NCBI GenBank assembly: GCA_021801305.1
Contig: JAJYYD010000154.1
Location: forward strand, 1-5,636
Length of the DNA: 5,636 bases
Direction: 5' to 3'
Source of the DNA: Thermoplasmata archaeon
GTDB taxonomy: Archaea; Thermoplasmatota; Thermoplasmata; Thermoplasmatales; Thermoplasmataceae
Shown: positions 1 through 5,636 of the stretch, one piece after another
Position numbering within the stretch: the first letter of the stretch is position 1
Layout: every line of letters begins with the position of its first letter
The notes under the pieces: generated by a model
What the model saw: only the letters and a program-made list of their open reading frames with translations
Database searches by the model: none
Told to the model about the DNA's origin: nothing
Made by a program: the position numbers and the translations under genes

Positions 1-1841
1 GATCTCTTGCCGGCATTGACAATCGACCTTCTGGCATCTCCGTAATTCTCAATGGGAAACAGCACATGAACCATTGGTTTCATCTTCCTGTCCCCGGCCT
101 TTTCCGGCCTTCCCATTCTTGATCCTATCCTTGTGGGTGCTCGATCCTTTATGGTTATTCCGGAAAGACTGTTCACTGCCTCCAGCGGCGTTGAATACTC
201 TGCATAAGGAGTTATCTCCACAACCCTGTTGTCCCGGAAATCCAGCCCCATTGAACGTAAAAGCGAGATTGAATATTTTGGAACTATGTGTGAACCGCTA
301 GAATGGAACTGGCAGTTAAGTTTTATAAGTGTTTTCAGCACGGATTCCTCAGGATTTATGAGTAATCTGGCCCCTTCTGTTACGGATGCCAGCAGTCCAG
401 TCCTGAGATCTTTGAATTCATCAATGGATAAATCATTCCAGATCAGATCATATTCAGGATACAATGGAACCGGGTATTTCCTGGAAATTGCCCATGCCTC
501 TGCCTCTTCAGGGATGTGGGCCTGGTATTTTTCAAGATTTGGGAATGCCCTGGCATTAATCTTCCACCATTCGGATGTGTAGGAAGGTTTTTCCAGGACA
601 TGGTTGTTTTCAAGAAAATCACCGAATGATATGAGCATCTCGCCCACGTCCGTGATTTCAACTATCTGGTCGTATATCTCCTTTGCTTTTTCGAGATCAT
701 CAACTCTTATATGATCCCCATTTTTAAGCAGGACAGTAGGGCCTTCCACTGAATCACAGGGAGTTATTGCCGCAGCCTTGCCGGGAGCCTCCATCTTCAG
801 CTGGCACCCTATTGCAATGAATTTTCCAAGAATATACATAGTAGAGGGATTCATTGAGGCGGCTGCCAGTCCGGATACACGGGACCTACCATACCTGAGC
901 CTGAATCCTCCCTTTGCTCCCGGATGACTGAAAACCGGCCTGCCTGCAACCATATCCTTCAGGTATTTGTCTGAACTCTTCTTTACTTTCACTTCGGTTT
1001 CTGAGGTTTCCGGCTCTTTTTTAGCAAGGAAATTCCAGTCGTTTATGCCAAGGGCTGATGTATGCTTGAGTATTTTCTTTGATTTCTGGATAAGGCCTTC
1101 ACACAGTACGAGGCACATTCCTCCCCTGATGCGGTTTGTCTTGACCCTCTTCATGTCCCTGTGGCCCGAGATTTCCTCCTCTTCACTGCCCTCCCCATCT
1201 ATACATACAGGAGAATTCGTTATAACAGTCCTGATCTCTTCAGGGCTTGGAAAATACTGAAGATGTTTTAAACGGTTATAGCTCTGTACCTCCTCTATGT
1301 ACCTCTCAACCTCTTCGTCTGTTGGCCTGTAGCTTCCTATGCCCAGATCTCTTCTCACTATATCGGCAATAAGGACGCTCAGTGCCTGTGCAGTCCCACC
1401 TGCACCCCTTATGGGTCCTGAATATGATACTGACACATAGCTGGAACCGTCATCGTTTGAGTCGATGCTGACATCTGCTATTCCCTCAAGAGGTGCAACC
1501 AGTATCCCTTCCGTAAGTATGGCAAGTCCAACCCTTACCGCCTTGTCAACTGCCATCCTCGGACCCTGGCTGCCGTACATTTTGGCAACCAGCCGGGAAA
1601 TGCTTATTGAAACCTCTTCCCTGGTATGTTCTGTTGACTGTTTCCTTATTTCATCCGCTATGCCCCTTATACCGATAAGCTCCTCTATCCTGTCGGCCAT
1701 ATCTGAAGCCAGCGGCATCTCCACATCTTCCCTTACATCCTTTCCAAGTGCCCTGACCCTCTTTGCAACTGAATAGCAGGATTCTACGCTTTCCCTGATT
1801 ATTTTATCGTATGCGCTTCTGAAGGAGTCCTGTTCTGTCAT
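1..1841 (-). CDS. polC: DNA polymerase D (Pol II) large subunit DP2, N-terminal part, cut by window edge
   Basis: This is the catalytic subunit of the heterodimeric archaeal replicative DNA polymerase D; it works with the DP1 exonuclease subunit. I translated the frame from ATG at 1841 to base 1: 613 codons, no stop or frameshift. Recognisable DP2 blocks are residues 108-123 (AILTEGILVAPLEGIA), 142-155 (GPIRGAGGTAQAL), 236-241 (NRIRGG), 299-319 (starts AGRPVFSHPGAKGGF, ends RLRYGR) and 575-596 (RMGRPEKA, then KMKPMVHVLFP). In the family this last block sits just before the zinc-binding and catalytic double-psi barrel region, so the metal-binding aspartates lie outside the window. DP2 proteins usually exceed 1000 residues, so roughly half is missing. 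The start overlaps the upstream stop as ATGA (1838-1841) and has no Shine-Dalgarno sequence, which fits translational coupling. No intein is seen in this part, but the usual DP2 intein site lies further downstream. Confidence 0.96.
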   Translation of the reverse strand, partial: MTEQDSFRSAYDKIIRESVESCYSVAKRVRALGKDVREDVEMPLASDMADRIEELIGIRGIADEIRKQSTEHTREEVSISISRLVAKMYGSQGPRMAVDKAVRVGLAILTEGILVAPLEGIADVSIDSNDDGSSYVSVSYSGPIRGAGGTAQALSVLIADIVRRDLGIGSYRPTDEEVERYIEEVQSYNRLKHLQYFPSPEEIRTVITNSPVCIDGEGSEEEEISGHRDMKRVKTNRIRGGMCLVLCEGLIQKSKKILKHTSALGINDWNFLAKKEPETSETEVKVKKSSDKYLKDMVAGRPVFSHPGAKGGFRLRYGRSRVSGLAAASMNPSTMYILGKFIAIGCQLKMEAPGKAAAITPCDSVEGPTVLLKNGDHIRVDDLEKAKEIYDQIVEITDVGEMLISFGDFLENNHVLEKPSYTSEWWKINARAFPNLEKYQAHIPEEAEAWAISRKYPVPLYPEYDLIWNDLSIDEFKDLRTGLLASVTEGARLLINPEESVLKTLIKLNCQFHSSGSHIVPKYSISLLRSMGLDFRDNRVVEITPYAEYSTPLEAVNSLSGITIKDRAPTRIGSRMGRPEKAGDRKMKPMVHVLFPIENYGDARRSIVNAGKR

Positions 1842-2164
1842 TTGAGTATATCAGCTATGAGAAGCTTGTCCATCAACTTTGCCTTTATGACGATTTTCTT
1901 GGAGAAGTATGCATTCATGGGATCAAGTTTCCTGTCCAGTATGTCAGAAAAGTCCTGTGAAGTTGATTTAACAATAATATCTGGAGAATCCACATGATCC
2001 CGAACCGTTATTGATCCTCCCTTGATCTCAAAGAAAATATTTTCTGTATTGTCCAGCTCTATGCATGCAGTACGGTCAAGTCTCGATATCTTCTCCCTTT
2101 TATCAGGATTTGCCTGAAGCTTGTTGTTGGCTTCATCCAGTAACTTTAAGATTCTTTCTCGCAT
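1838..2164 (-). CDS. SCP2-like lipid-binding domain protein
   Basis: A 108-residue single-domain protein resembling the sterol carrier protein 2 (SCP2) fold, a small alpha/beta domain with a hydrophobic ligand tunnel. The visible support is the order of elements: an amphipathic helix (residues 1-18), a basic/polar linker, short strands at about 33-54 ([21 protein letters not shown]), a strand at 62-67 (DIIVKS), a helix at about 70-79 ([10 protein letters not shown]), then [18 protein letters not shown] (80-97) and a final helix. The pattern '[22 protein letters not shown]' matches the SCP2 'G.l.p..A...Gkikv.G' region, although Lys replaces the usual Gly. No signal peptide or membrane segment is seen, so it is probably cytosolic. 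The first 32 nt overlap the end of pyrG, and its TGA overlaps the DP2 ATG. Archaea make no sterols as a rule, so the ligand is unknown. The fold assignment is by eye and moderately secure. Confidence 0.75.
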   Translation of the reverse strand: MRERILKLLDEANNKLQANPDKREKISRLDRTACIELDNTENIFFEIKGGSITVRDHVDSPDIIVKSTSQDFSDILDRKLDPMNAYFSKKIVIKAKLMDKLLIADILK

Positions 2165-3770
2165 CTTTCACCCCTTCCATCTTTCTTCTGTATTCAAGAG
2201 CTGTCAGTACCAGATGCATATGGACCTTTGACGGGGAAAGAGGCCTGGACTTGAATTCACTGTGGTACTGAGTGGCAATATAGTTGTCCCTGTCGTTAAG
2301 TTCCAGTATCTCCATCCTTATTTTCTCATCATCAGTACCGGAGAAGTTCATGCCCATCCTGTTTATTTTCTCTATATATGAAGGATTAACTTCATACCTG
2401 TGCCTGTGTCTTTCGTAAATTTCAGTTGATCTGTAAAGGCGGCTTGCGATCGTGTCTTCTTTTATCAGAACTTTTTTTGACCCGAGCCTCATTGTTCCAC
2501 CCATATTCTTCACGCTGTACTGTTCCGGCAATAGATCTATGACAGGATTCTTTGTATTCTCCTGGAATTCTGAACTGTTTGCATCTTCCAGTCCAAGCAC
2601 ATTTTTCGCAAACTCTATGACGGATACCTGGAAGCCAAGGCATATTCCAAGATACGGGATCCTGTTTTCCCTGGCGTATCTTGCAGCCTCAATCTTGCCT
2701 GTTACACCCCTGTAGCCGAAACCACCGGGAACAAGTATTCCGTTGACGCCTTTCAGGAGTTCTGTGGACTTCAGAAGATCATCCGAGTTTATCCATTTCA
2801 GCCTGACCCGGATTCCGGTGTTGCCGGTGACGTGTGAAAATGCCTCCTTATGGCTCATATAGGCATCCTGAAGCTCCGTGTATTTCCCCACCACAGCAAT
2901 ATCCACGGTTTCATTTGGATTCCTGAGGTTTTCCAGGAAGCTTTTCCATGGTTCACTGAAGTTCTCAAGTTTCAGCGAGAATTTCTTTTCTATATATTTC
3001 TCAAGCTTCTGGTTATGCATTATCTCGGGAAGGAAATACGTATTTGGAATGTCATTTATCCCAATTATTCCGCTTTCCGGTACATCTGTAAAGAGTGAAA
3101 GCCTCCTCTTGGTCTGTTCCTGGAGGGGATTTTTTGACCTGCAGAAGAGAAGATCAGGCTGTATACCGATCTCCCTCAGTTCCTTGACACTGTGCTGGGT
3201 GGGCTTTGTCTTCTGCTCCTCCACCGCCCCAAGTTCCGGCACCAGTGTAACGTGACCGAAAAGAACTGAATTTTCACCCTCTTCCTGTTTCAGCTGCCTT
3301 AGAGCTTCCAGGAACGGCATTGATTCTATGTCTCCAACCGTTCCACCAACTTCAATCATCACTATATCAACATCCGGGGAATTGCCTATAATCCTGATAC
3401 GCCGTTTTATTTCATTTGTTATGTGTGGTATTATCTGCACTGTACTTCCAAGATAATCTCCTCTTCTCTCCCTCTCAATTACCTCTTTGTAGATCTTCCC
3501 TGTAGTTATGTTATTGTCTCCACCGAGGCTTATATCAAGAAATCTTTCATAATTCCCAAGATCCAGATCCACTTCGCTTCCGTCATCCAGGACAAAAACC
3601 TCACCATGCTGGTATGGATTCATGGTGCCTGCATCGTAATTCAGGTACGGATCTATTTTAATGGCAGTTACCCTCAGTCCGTTTGATTTCAAAAGATGTG
3701 AAAGACTTGAGGTAATGGTACCTTTTCCAAGTCCGGAGAGTACTCCTCCGGTTATAATTATGTATCGCAC
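2133..3770 (-). CDS. pyrG: CTP synthase (glutamine-hydrolysing)
   Basis: Converts UTP to CTP using ATP and glutamine ammonia, the last step of de novo pyrimidine nucleotide synthesis; cytosolic, active as a tetramer. At 545 residues it is full length for the family. The N-terminal amidoligase domain (about 1-265) carries the P-loop [10 protein letters not shown] (8-17), the KIDPYLN segment (38-44), [13 protein letters not shown] (48-60) and [12 protein letters not shown] (139-150), whose E140 and the D68/D70 region match the Mg-binding positions. The C-terminal class I glutamine amidotransferase domain (from about 288) has GGFGYRG (349-355), the nucleophile in LGICLGFQ (Cys377) and the His503/Glu505 pair in [10 protein letters not shown]. 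All catalytic residues are therefore present. The start is GTG at 3770, chosen because the protein begins exactly at the conserved RYIIITGGV and a TATA box lies about 25 bases upstream. First gene of an overlapping cluster with the SCP2-like gene and DP2. Confidence 0.98.
   Translation of the reverse strand: MRYIIITGGVLSGLGKGTITSSLSHLLKSNGLRVTAIKIDPYLNYDAGTMNPYQHGEVFVLDDGSEVDLDLGNYERFLDISLGGDNNITTGKIYKEVIERERRGDYLGSTVQIIPHITNEIKRRIRIIGNSPDVDIVMIEVGGTVGDIESMPFLEALRQLKQEEGENSVLFGHVTLVPELGAVEEQKTKPTQHSVKELREIGIQPDLLFCRSKNPLQEQTKRRLSLFTDVPESGIIGINDIPNTYFLPEIMHNQKLEKYIEKKFSLKLENFSEPWKSFLENLRNPNETVDIAVVGKYTELQDAYMSHKEAFSHVTGNTGIRVRLKWINSDDLLKSTELLKGVNGILVPGGFGYRGVTGKIEAARYARENRIPYLGICLGFQVSVIEFAKNVLGLEDANSSEFQENTKNPVIDLLPEQYSVKNMGGTMRLGSKKVLIKEDTIASRLYRSTEIYERHRHRYEVNPSYIEKINRMGMNFSGTDDEKIRMEILELNDRDNYIATQYHSEFKSRPLSPSKVHMHLVLTALEYRRKMEGVKDARKNLKVTG
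2165..2174 (-). promoter_or_regulatory. Shine-Dalgarno-like site for the SCP2-like gene
   Basis: The minus strand reads GGGGTGAAAG directly before the ATG at 2164. GGTGA matches the complement of the archaeal 16S 3' end (anti-SD ...TCACCTCC). The site lies inside the last codons of pyrG and supports the start at 2164, which overlaps pyrG by 32 nt. There is no other ATG in the reading frame until Met83. Confidence 0.6.
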
Positions 3771-3788
3771 TATGGATAAGCTTTTTTT

Positions 3789-3802
3789 TCTTAATTAATT
3801 TT
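3789..3802 (-). promoter_or_regulatory. TATA box/BRE of pyrG, leaderless geometry
   Basis: On the minus strand, AAAATTAATTAAGA is preceded by ACG, so a purine-rich BRE-like stretch (CGAAAA) runs into an AT-only TATA-like core (TTAATTAA, 3798-3791). Its centre is about 25 bases before the GTG at 3770. That places the predicted transcription start at or within a couple of bases of the start codon, giving a leaderless mRNA. An A8 run (3789-3782, minus strand) lies between the box and the start. No Shine-Dalgarno sequence precedes the GTG. Confidence 0.6.
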
Positions 3803-3815
3803 CGTTGACTCTATG

Positions 3816-3833
3816 GTTACAACCCGGGATAAC
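3816..3833. repeat. Imperfect dyad around CCCGGG upstream of the pyrG TATA box
   Basis: The plus strand reads GTTACAACCCGGGATAAC: arms GTTA/TAAC flank a CCCGGG core, with unequal inner spacers (CAA versus A). It ends about 14 bases upstream of the pyrG TATA element and is a GC-rich island in an AT-rich gap. The position would suit a regulator site, but the symmetry is imperfect and chance cannot be excluded. Confidence 0.25.
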
Positions 3834-3862
3834 ACATTTCACTTTGAATTTATATTTACCCT

Positions 3863-4003
3863 TCATGTTGCAGCTTGATATCCTCTTTTGTGACCATGAA
3901 TAGTATAAGTTTTACTCTTATACGGCAGTTCGGTTGTGTTTTCTTTCATTATTTTCATTTCTGCTACATCTATCCTTGGAAATAAGGAATAGAGAATATT
4001 CAT
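3863..4003 (-). CDS. Possible 46-residue small protein, unknown function, coupled to the flavoprotein gene
   Basis: I do not recognise this reading frame. It starts at ATG 4003, which overlaps the stop of the upstream flavoprotein gene as ATGA (4000-4003), and ends with TGA at 3865-3863. The product begins MNILYSLFPRIDVAEMKIMK and ends HGHKRGYQAAT. It has a short hydrophobic start, a charged middle and a basic, His/Tyr/Gly-containing C-terminus (YTIHGHKRGY, residues 33-42), with no clear membrane segment or metal motif. In favour of a real gene are the ATGA overlap, which the SCP2/DP2 junction in this window also uses, and a GAGG (4015-4012, minus strand) eight bases before the ATG, a good Shine-Dalgarno position. 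Against it are the short length, the lack of a known family, and the fact that the GAGG also encodes conserved residues of the upstream protein. No promoter of its own is seen. Confidence 0.35.
   Translation of the reverse strand: MNILYSLFPRIDVAEMKIMKENTTELPYKSKTYTIHGHKRGYQAAT
3903..3923. repeat. Perfect 7-bp inverted repeat GTATAAG / CTTATAC
   Basis: GTATAAG (3903-3909) and CTTATAC (3917-3923) are exact reverse complements separated by seven bases. The repeat lies inside the candidate small ORF (codons for PYKSKTY), or equally in the 3' region of the flavoprotein transcript. It could form a weak AU-rich hairpin in RNA or bind a dimeric regulator. No U-run follows on the minus strand, so it is not a typical intrinsic terminator. 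Confidence 0.4.
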
Positions 4004-5376
4004 AGATATTTCCTCAGCGCACTCGGAATTGACTCAAAGGTGGTTGGATGCGGCTCACATGACTTGGCCAGGTCTCTGGCTGTCAACCCGTTTTCAATGG
4101 CTGCAGTGAAATAAGCCACCAGGTCTGCTCCGTCGTGGGCAAATGTCTGAAATCCGAGAATCTTACCCCCATTCTTTTCCACCACTATTTTGAACCATCC
4201 ATCTCTCTGCCTGAAAATCTGAGACTGCGCATCTCCCTCCAGGCTTTCTGAAACTATCTCGCATTCTATTCCTAATCTCGTTGCATCTGCCTCTGTGTAA
4301 CCGACGCTTCCAAGTTCAGGATAAGAGAAAAGAGTGAACGGCACTGAGTTGAAATTCATCTCGTAATCTGGTTTTCCCTGTATGTTCCTGGCGGCAATTA
4401 CGCTCTCCTTCACGGCCGCATGAAAAAGCATTGCCTTTCCGATAACATCACCGGTGGCAAATATATTCTGTCTGCTGGTTCTCATATGTGAATCCACAGC
4501 AATTGAGCCTTTCACGACGTTCACTGCAGTTTTCTCAAGCCCTATCCCCTTGATGTGAGGCCTTCTCCCGGTCGCCATTATTACCTCTTCTGCAGAAACG
4601 GTTTTTTCATCGTCTCCTACGAGGAATTTTACAGCTTTCATTTTCCCCATAATAGAAATTTCCTTGACCTTTCCATTGAAAATAACATTTACGTGTTTTC
4701 CAGCCATCAGTCTTAAAGCCTCATCGGAGATTGATCTGTCCATGCCCGGCAGAAGCCTGTCATGTGACTGTATTATAGTCATTTCGATTCCGAATGGAGC
4801 CAGCATGTCCGCTATCTCTATGCTTATGTACCCGCCGCCGATCATTATTATTGATCCCGGTAGTTGACCAATTGCCGATTTATATGCAAAGATGTCATCA
4901 CTTGTCAGCGCCAGCTTACTTCCCGGTATATCCGGAATGAAAGGATCTGCTCCGGTCCCAATAACTATACTTTCTGAAGTGGCTGTAAATGGCTGATCAC
5001 CATTAACCTCCACCATAGTATCAGACTTGAATGAAGCTATACCCTTTACAAAATCCACATTGTCCTGATGATCCTTTATCTCCCTCGAATGATTACCATA
5101 CCGGATCTCCTGTATTGAGTCTTTGAAGGTCTGTACATCTGTCCACATTTCAGGCAGTTTTATGCTTCCATTGTAGTTACTTATCATGGCATAATCCATG
5201 AGACTTTTCCTTACAGTCTTTGAAGGAATACATCCTGAGAAAAGGCAGTTTCCTCCCAGGTTTCCTTTCGGCTCCACCATAAGAACTTTATACCCTGATT
5301 CGGCAAGTTGGAATGCCCCCGGATAAGATGCACCACCTGCCCCCATAAAAATTACATCATATTTTCTTTCCGCCAT
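4000..5376 (-). CDS. Dihydrolipoamide dehydrogenase-like FAD/NAD(P) disulfide oxidoreductase
   Basis: A 458-residue class I pyridine nucleotide-disulfide oxidoreductase, normal length for dihydrolipoamide dehydrogenase (E3), which reoxidises dihydrolipoyl groups with NAD+. Domains in order: FAD Rossmann motif GAGGAS (12-17) with E35 ending the second strand; redox disulfide C44-LFSG-C49 followed by IPSK; NAD(P) Rossmann motif GGGYISIE (180-187); ATGRRP (268-273); second FAD motif IFATGDV (305-311); dimerisation domain from about 345 with the catalytic pair His443/Glu448 in PHPTTFE. All catalytic residues are present. The third Gly of both GxGxxG motifs is Ser (S17, S185), and Q203 stands where NAD enzymes usually have Glu. 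No N-terminal metal-binding domain or C-terminal Cys pair is present, which argues against mercuric reductase. No E1/E2 genes are adjacent, so the lipoamide substrate is inferred from the family only. ATG at 5376 directly follows an in-frame TAA. Confidence 0.9.
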   Translation of the reverse strand: MAERKYDVIFMGAGGASYPGAFQLAESGYKVLMVEPKGNLGGNCLFSGCIPSKTVRKSLMDYAMISNYNGSIKLPEMWTDVQTFKDSIQEIRYGNHSREIKDHQDNVDFVKGIASFKSDTMVEVNGDQPFTATSESIVIGTGADPFIPDIPGSKLALTSDDIFAYKSAIGQLPGSIIMIGGGYISIEIADMLAPFGIEMTIIQSHDRLLPGMDRSISDEALRLMAGKHVNVIFNGKVKEISIMGKMKAVKFLVGDDEKTVSAEEVIMATGRRPHIKGIGLEKTAVNVVKGSIAVDSHMRTSRQNIFATGDVIGKAMLFHAAVKESVIAARNIQGKPDYEMNFNSVPFTLFSYPELGSVGYTEADATRLGIECEIVSESLEGDAQSQIFRQRDGWFKIVVEKNGGKILGFQTFAHDGADLVAYFTAAIENGLTARDLAKSCEPHPTTFESIPSALRKYL

Positions 5377-5395
5377 TTATGAAAATGTATGCAGC

Positions 5396-5403
5396 GTATA
5401 AAT
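5396..5403 (-). promoter_or_regulatory. TATA box of the flavoprotein gene, leaderless geometry
   Basis: The minus strand reads ATTTATAC, preceded by a BRE-like AATG. Its centre is about 24 bases before the ATG at 5376, which predicts a transcription start at or next to the start codon. No Shine-Dalgarno sequence precedes the ATG, in agreement with a leaderless message. Confidence 0.6.
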
Positions 5404-5501
5404 CATTATAGGAATGTGAACAGTCAGTCGAATCCCCACATATGGCAATATCCATCCAATTTACTTCCTGAATTCTCCTGAGCAACATTTAAAACACATT
5501 T

Positions 5502-5516
5502 CCGAACACTTTTCGG
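5502..5516. repeat. 5-bp inverted repeat CCGAA / TTCGG in the divergent promoter region
   Basis: CCGAA (5502-5506) and TTCGG (5512-5516) are exact reverse complements with a five-base spacer. The repeat lies about 17 bases upstream of the TATA box of the phosphoesterase gene, in the 182-base gap between the two divergent genes. It could be a regulator site, but a repeat this short could arise by chance. Confidence 0.25.
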
Positions 5517-5532
5517 GTCTGCTAAATAACAA

Positions 5533-5538
5533 TTTATA
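5533..5538 (+). promoter_or_regulatory. TATA box of the metallophosphoesterase gene
   Basis: TTTATA within AATTTATAGTC, centred about 23 bases before the ATG at 5559. The predicted transcription start falls on or beside this ATG, again leaderless. A second AT-rich element, TTTAAA (5488-5493), is too far upstream for a leaderless start but could give a leader of about 40 bases. Confidence 0.55.
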
Positions 5539-5558
5539 GTCTTTGATAATATGAAGTT

Positions 5559-5636
5559 ATGAGGGTTCTTGTCTTTTCAGATATACACTCAAACTTCGAG
5601 GCGCTCAAGGCTATGCTTGGAGAAACGAAGTTTGAT
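5559..5636 (+). CDS. Calcineurin-like metallophosphoesterase, N-terminal fragment, cut by window edge
   Basis: Only the first 26 residues are in the window, MRVLVFSDIHSNFEALKAML plus six more. The opening strand followed by SDIHSN is motif I of the metallophosphoesterase superfamily: Asp8 and His10 would bind the dinuclear metal centre, and the following NFEAL helix is typical of the small archaeal and bacterial phosphoesterases that begin 'DIHGNLEAL'. The remaining metal-binding motifs (GD..., GNH..., GH...) lie outside the window, so substrate and subfamily cannot be judged. ATG at 5559 is chosen because it starts right at the conserved first strand and sits at the correct distance from a TATA box. 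An out-of-frame ATG at 5551 opens a three-codon frame whose TGA overlaps this start. Confidence 0.85.
   Translation, partial: MRVLVFSDIHSNFEALKAMLGETKFD

Noticed and set aside
74..1776. Plus-strand reading frames at 74-301, 229-582, 967-1260 and 1465-1776, and a minus-strand frame at 443-661
   Set aside because: They lie in other frames of the clearly conserved DP2 coding sequence and show no recognisable family or start signal.
1..1841. Intein in DP2
   Set aside because: The 613 visible codons follow the family without a foreign insert; the known insertion site lies beyond the window.
2065..3686. Plus-strand frames at 2065-2271, 2452-2715, 2850-3098, 2878-3255 and 3423-3686, and a minus-strand frame at 2422-2643
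   Set aside because: All are shadows of pyrG, which is intact with all its catalytic residues; their products are low-complexity, Ser/Phe/Leu-rich antisense translations.
3782..3789. T8 run on the plus strand as a terminator
   Set aside because: No plus-strand gene ends before it. On the minus strand it is an A8 run between the pyrG TATA box and start codon.
4664..4867. Plus-strand 67-residue frame inside the flavoprotein gene
   Set aside because: Antisense shadow of the NAD(P)-binding domain.
4000..5376. Mercuric reductase (merA) for the flavoprotein
   Set aside because: There is no N-terminal heavy-metal domain and no C-terminal cysteine pair; the His443/Glu448 pair of E3-type enzymes is present instead.
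5493..5502. 10-mer AACACATTTC also found at 3831-3840, considered as a shared regulatory element
   Set aside because: Several repeated 10-mers are expected by chance in an AT-rich window of this size, and the two copies have different orientations relative to their genes.

Overview
The window looks like chromosomal DNA of a euryarchaeon, most likely a member of the Thermoplasmatales or a close relative. The evidence is the large subunit of the archaeal D-family DNA polymerase (DP2), frequent use of AGG and ATA codons, and TATA boxes placed about 25 bases before the start codon with no room for a leader, which implies leaderless mRNAs. The genus assignment is inference, because there is no rRNA in the window.

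Layout: four genes on the minus strand and one partial gene on the plus strand. Reading in the minus direction from the right, the first is a complete dihydrolipoamide dehydrogenase-like flavoprotein (5376-4000) with its own TATA box. Its stop overlaps the start of a possible 46-residue small ORF (4003-3863) that is preceded by a Shine-Dalgarno-like GAGG. A short AT-rich gap holding the pyrG promoter follows. Then comes a tightly packed cluster: CTP synthase pyrG (3770-2133, GTG start), a 108-residue SCP2-like lipid-binding protein (2164-1838) overlapping pyrG by 32 nt, and the DP2 gene (from 1841, running off the left edge) overlapping the SCP2 gene by ATGA. At the right edge, a metallophosphoesterase starts on the plus strand (5559 onward) and is cut off after 26 residues. 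It diverges from the flavoprotein gene across a 182-base promoter region.

How the genes fit together: pyrG makes CTP, the precursor of cytidine nucleotides and of the CDP-activated intermediates of archaeal lipid synthesis. DP2 consumes dNTPs as the catalytic subunit of a replicative polymerase. The SCP2-like protein between them has no obvious link to either, but the overlaps imply that all three are translated from one message. The flavoprotein is not next to any 2-oxoacid dehydrogenase E1/E2 gene in this window, so its physiological substrate is open.

I found no mobile element, CRISPR array, tRNA or rRNA, and no clear sign of a new defence or mobile system. The observations most worth a second look are the ATGA-coupled small ORF behind the flavoprotein gene, the pyrG/SCP2/DP2 overlap cluster, and the flavoprotein's altered dinucleotide-binding motifs.
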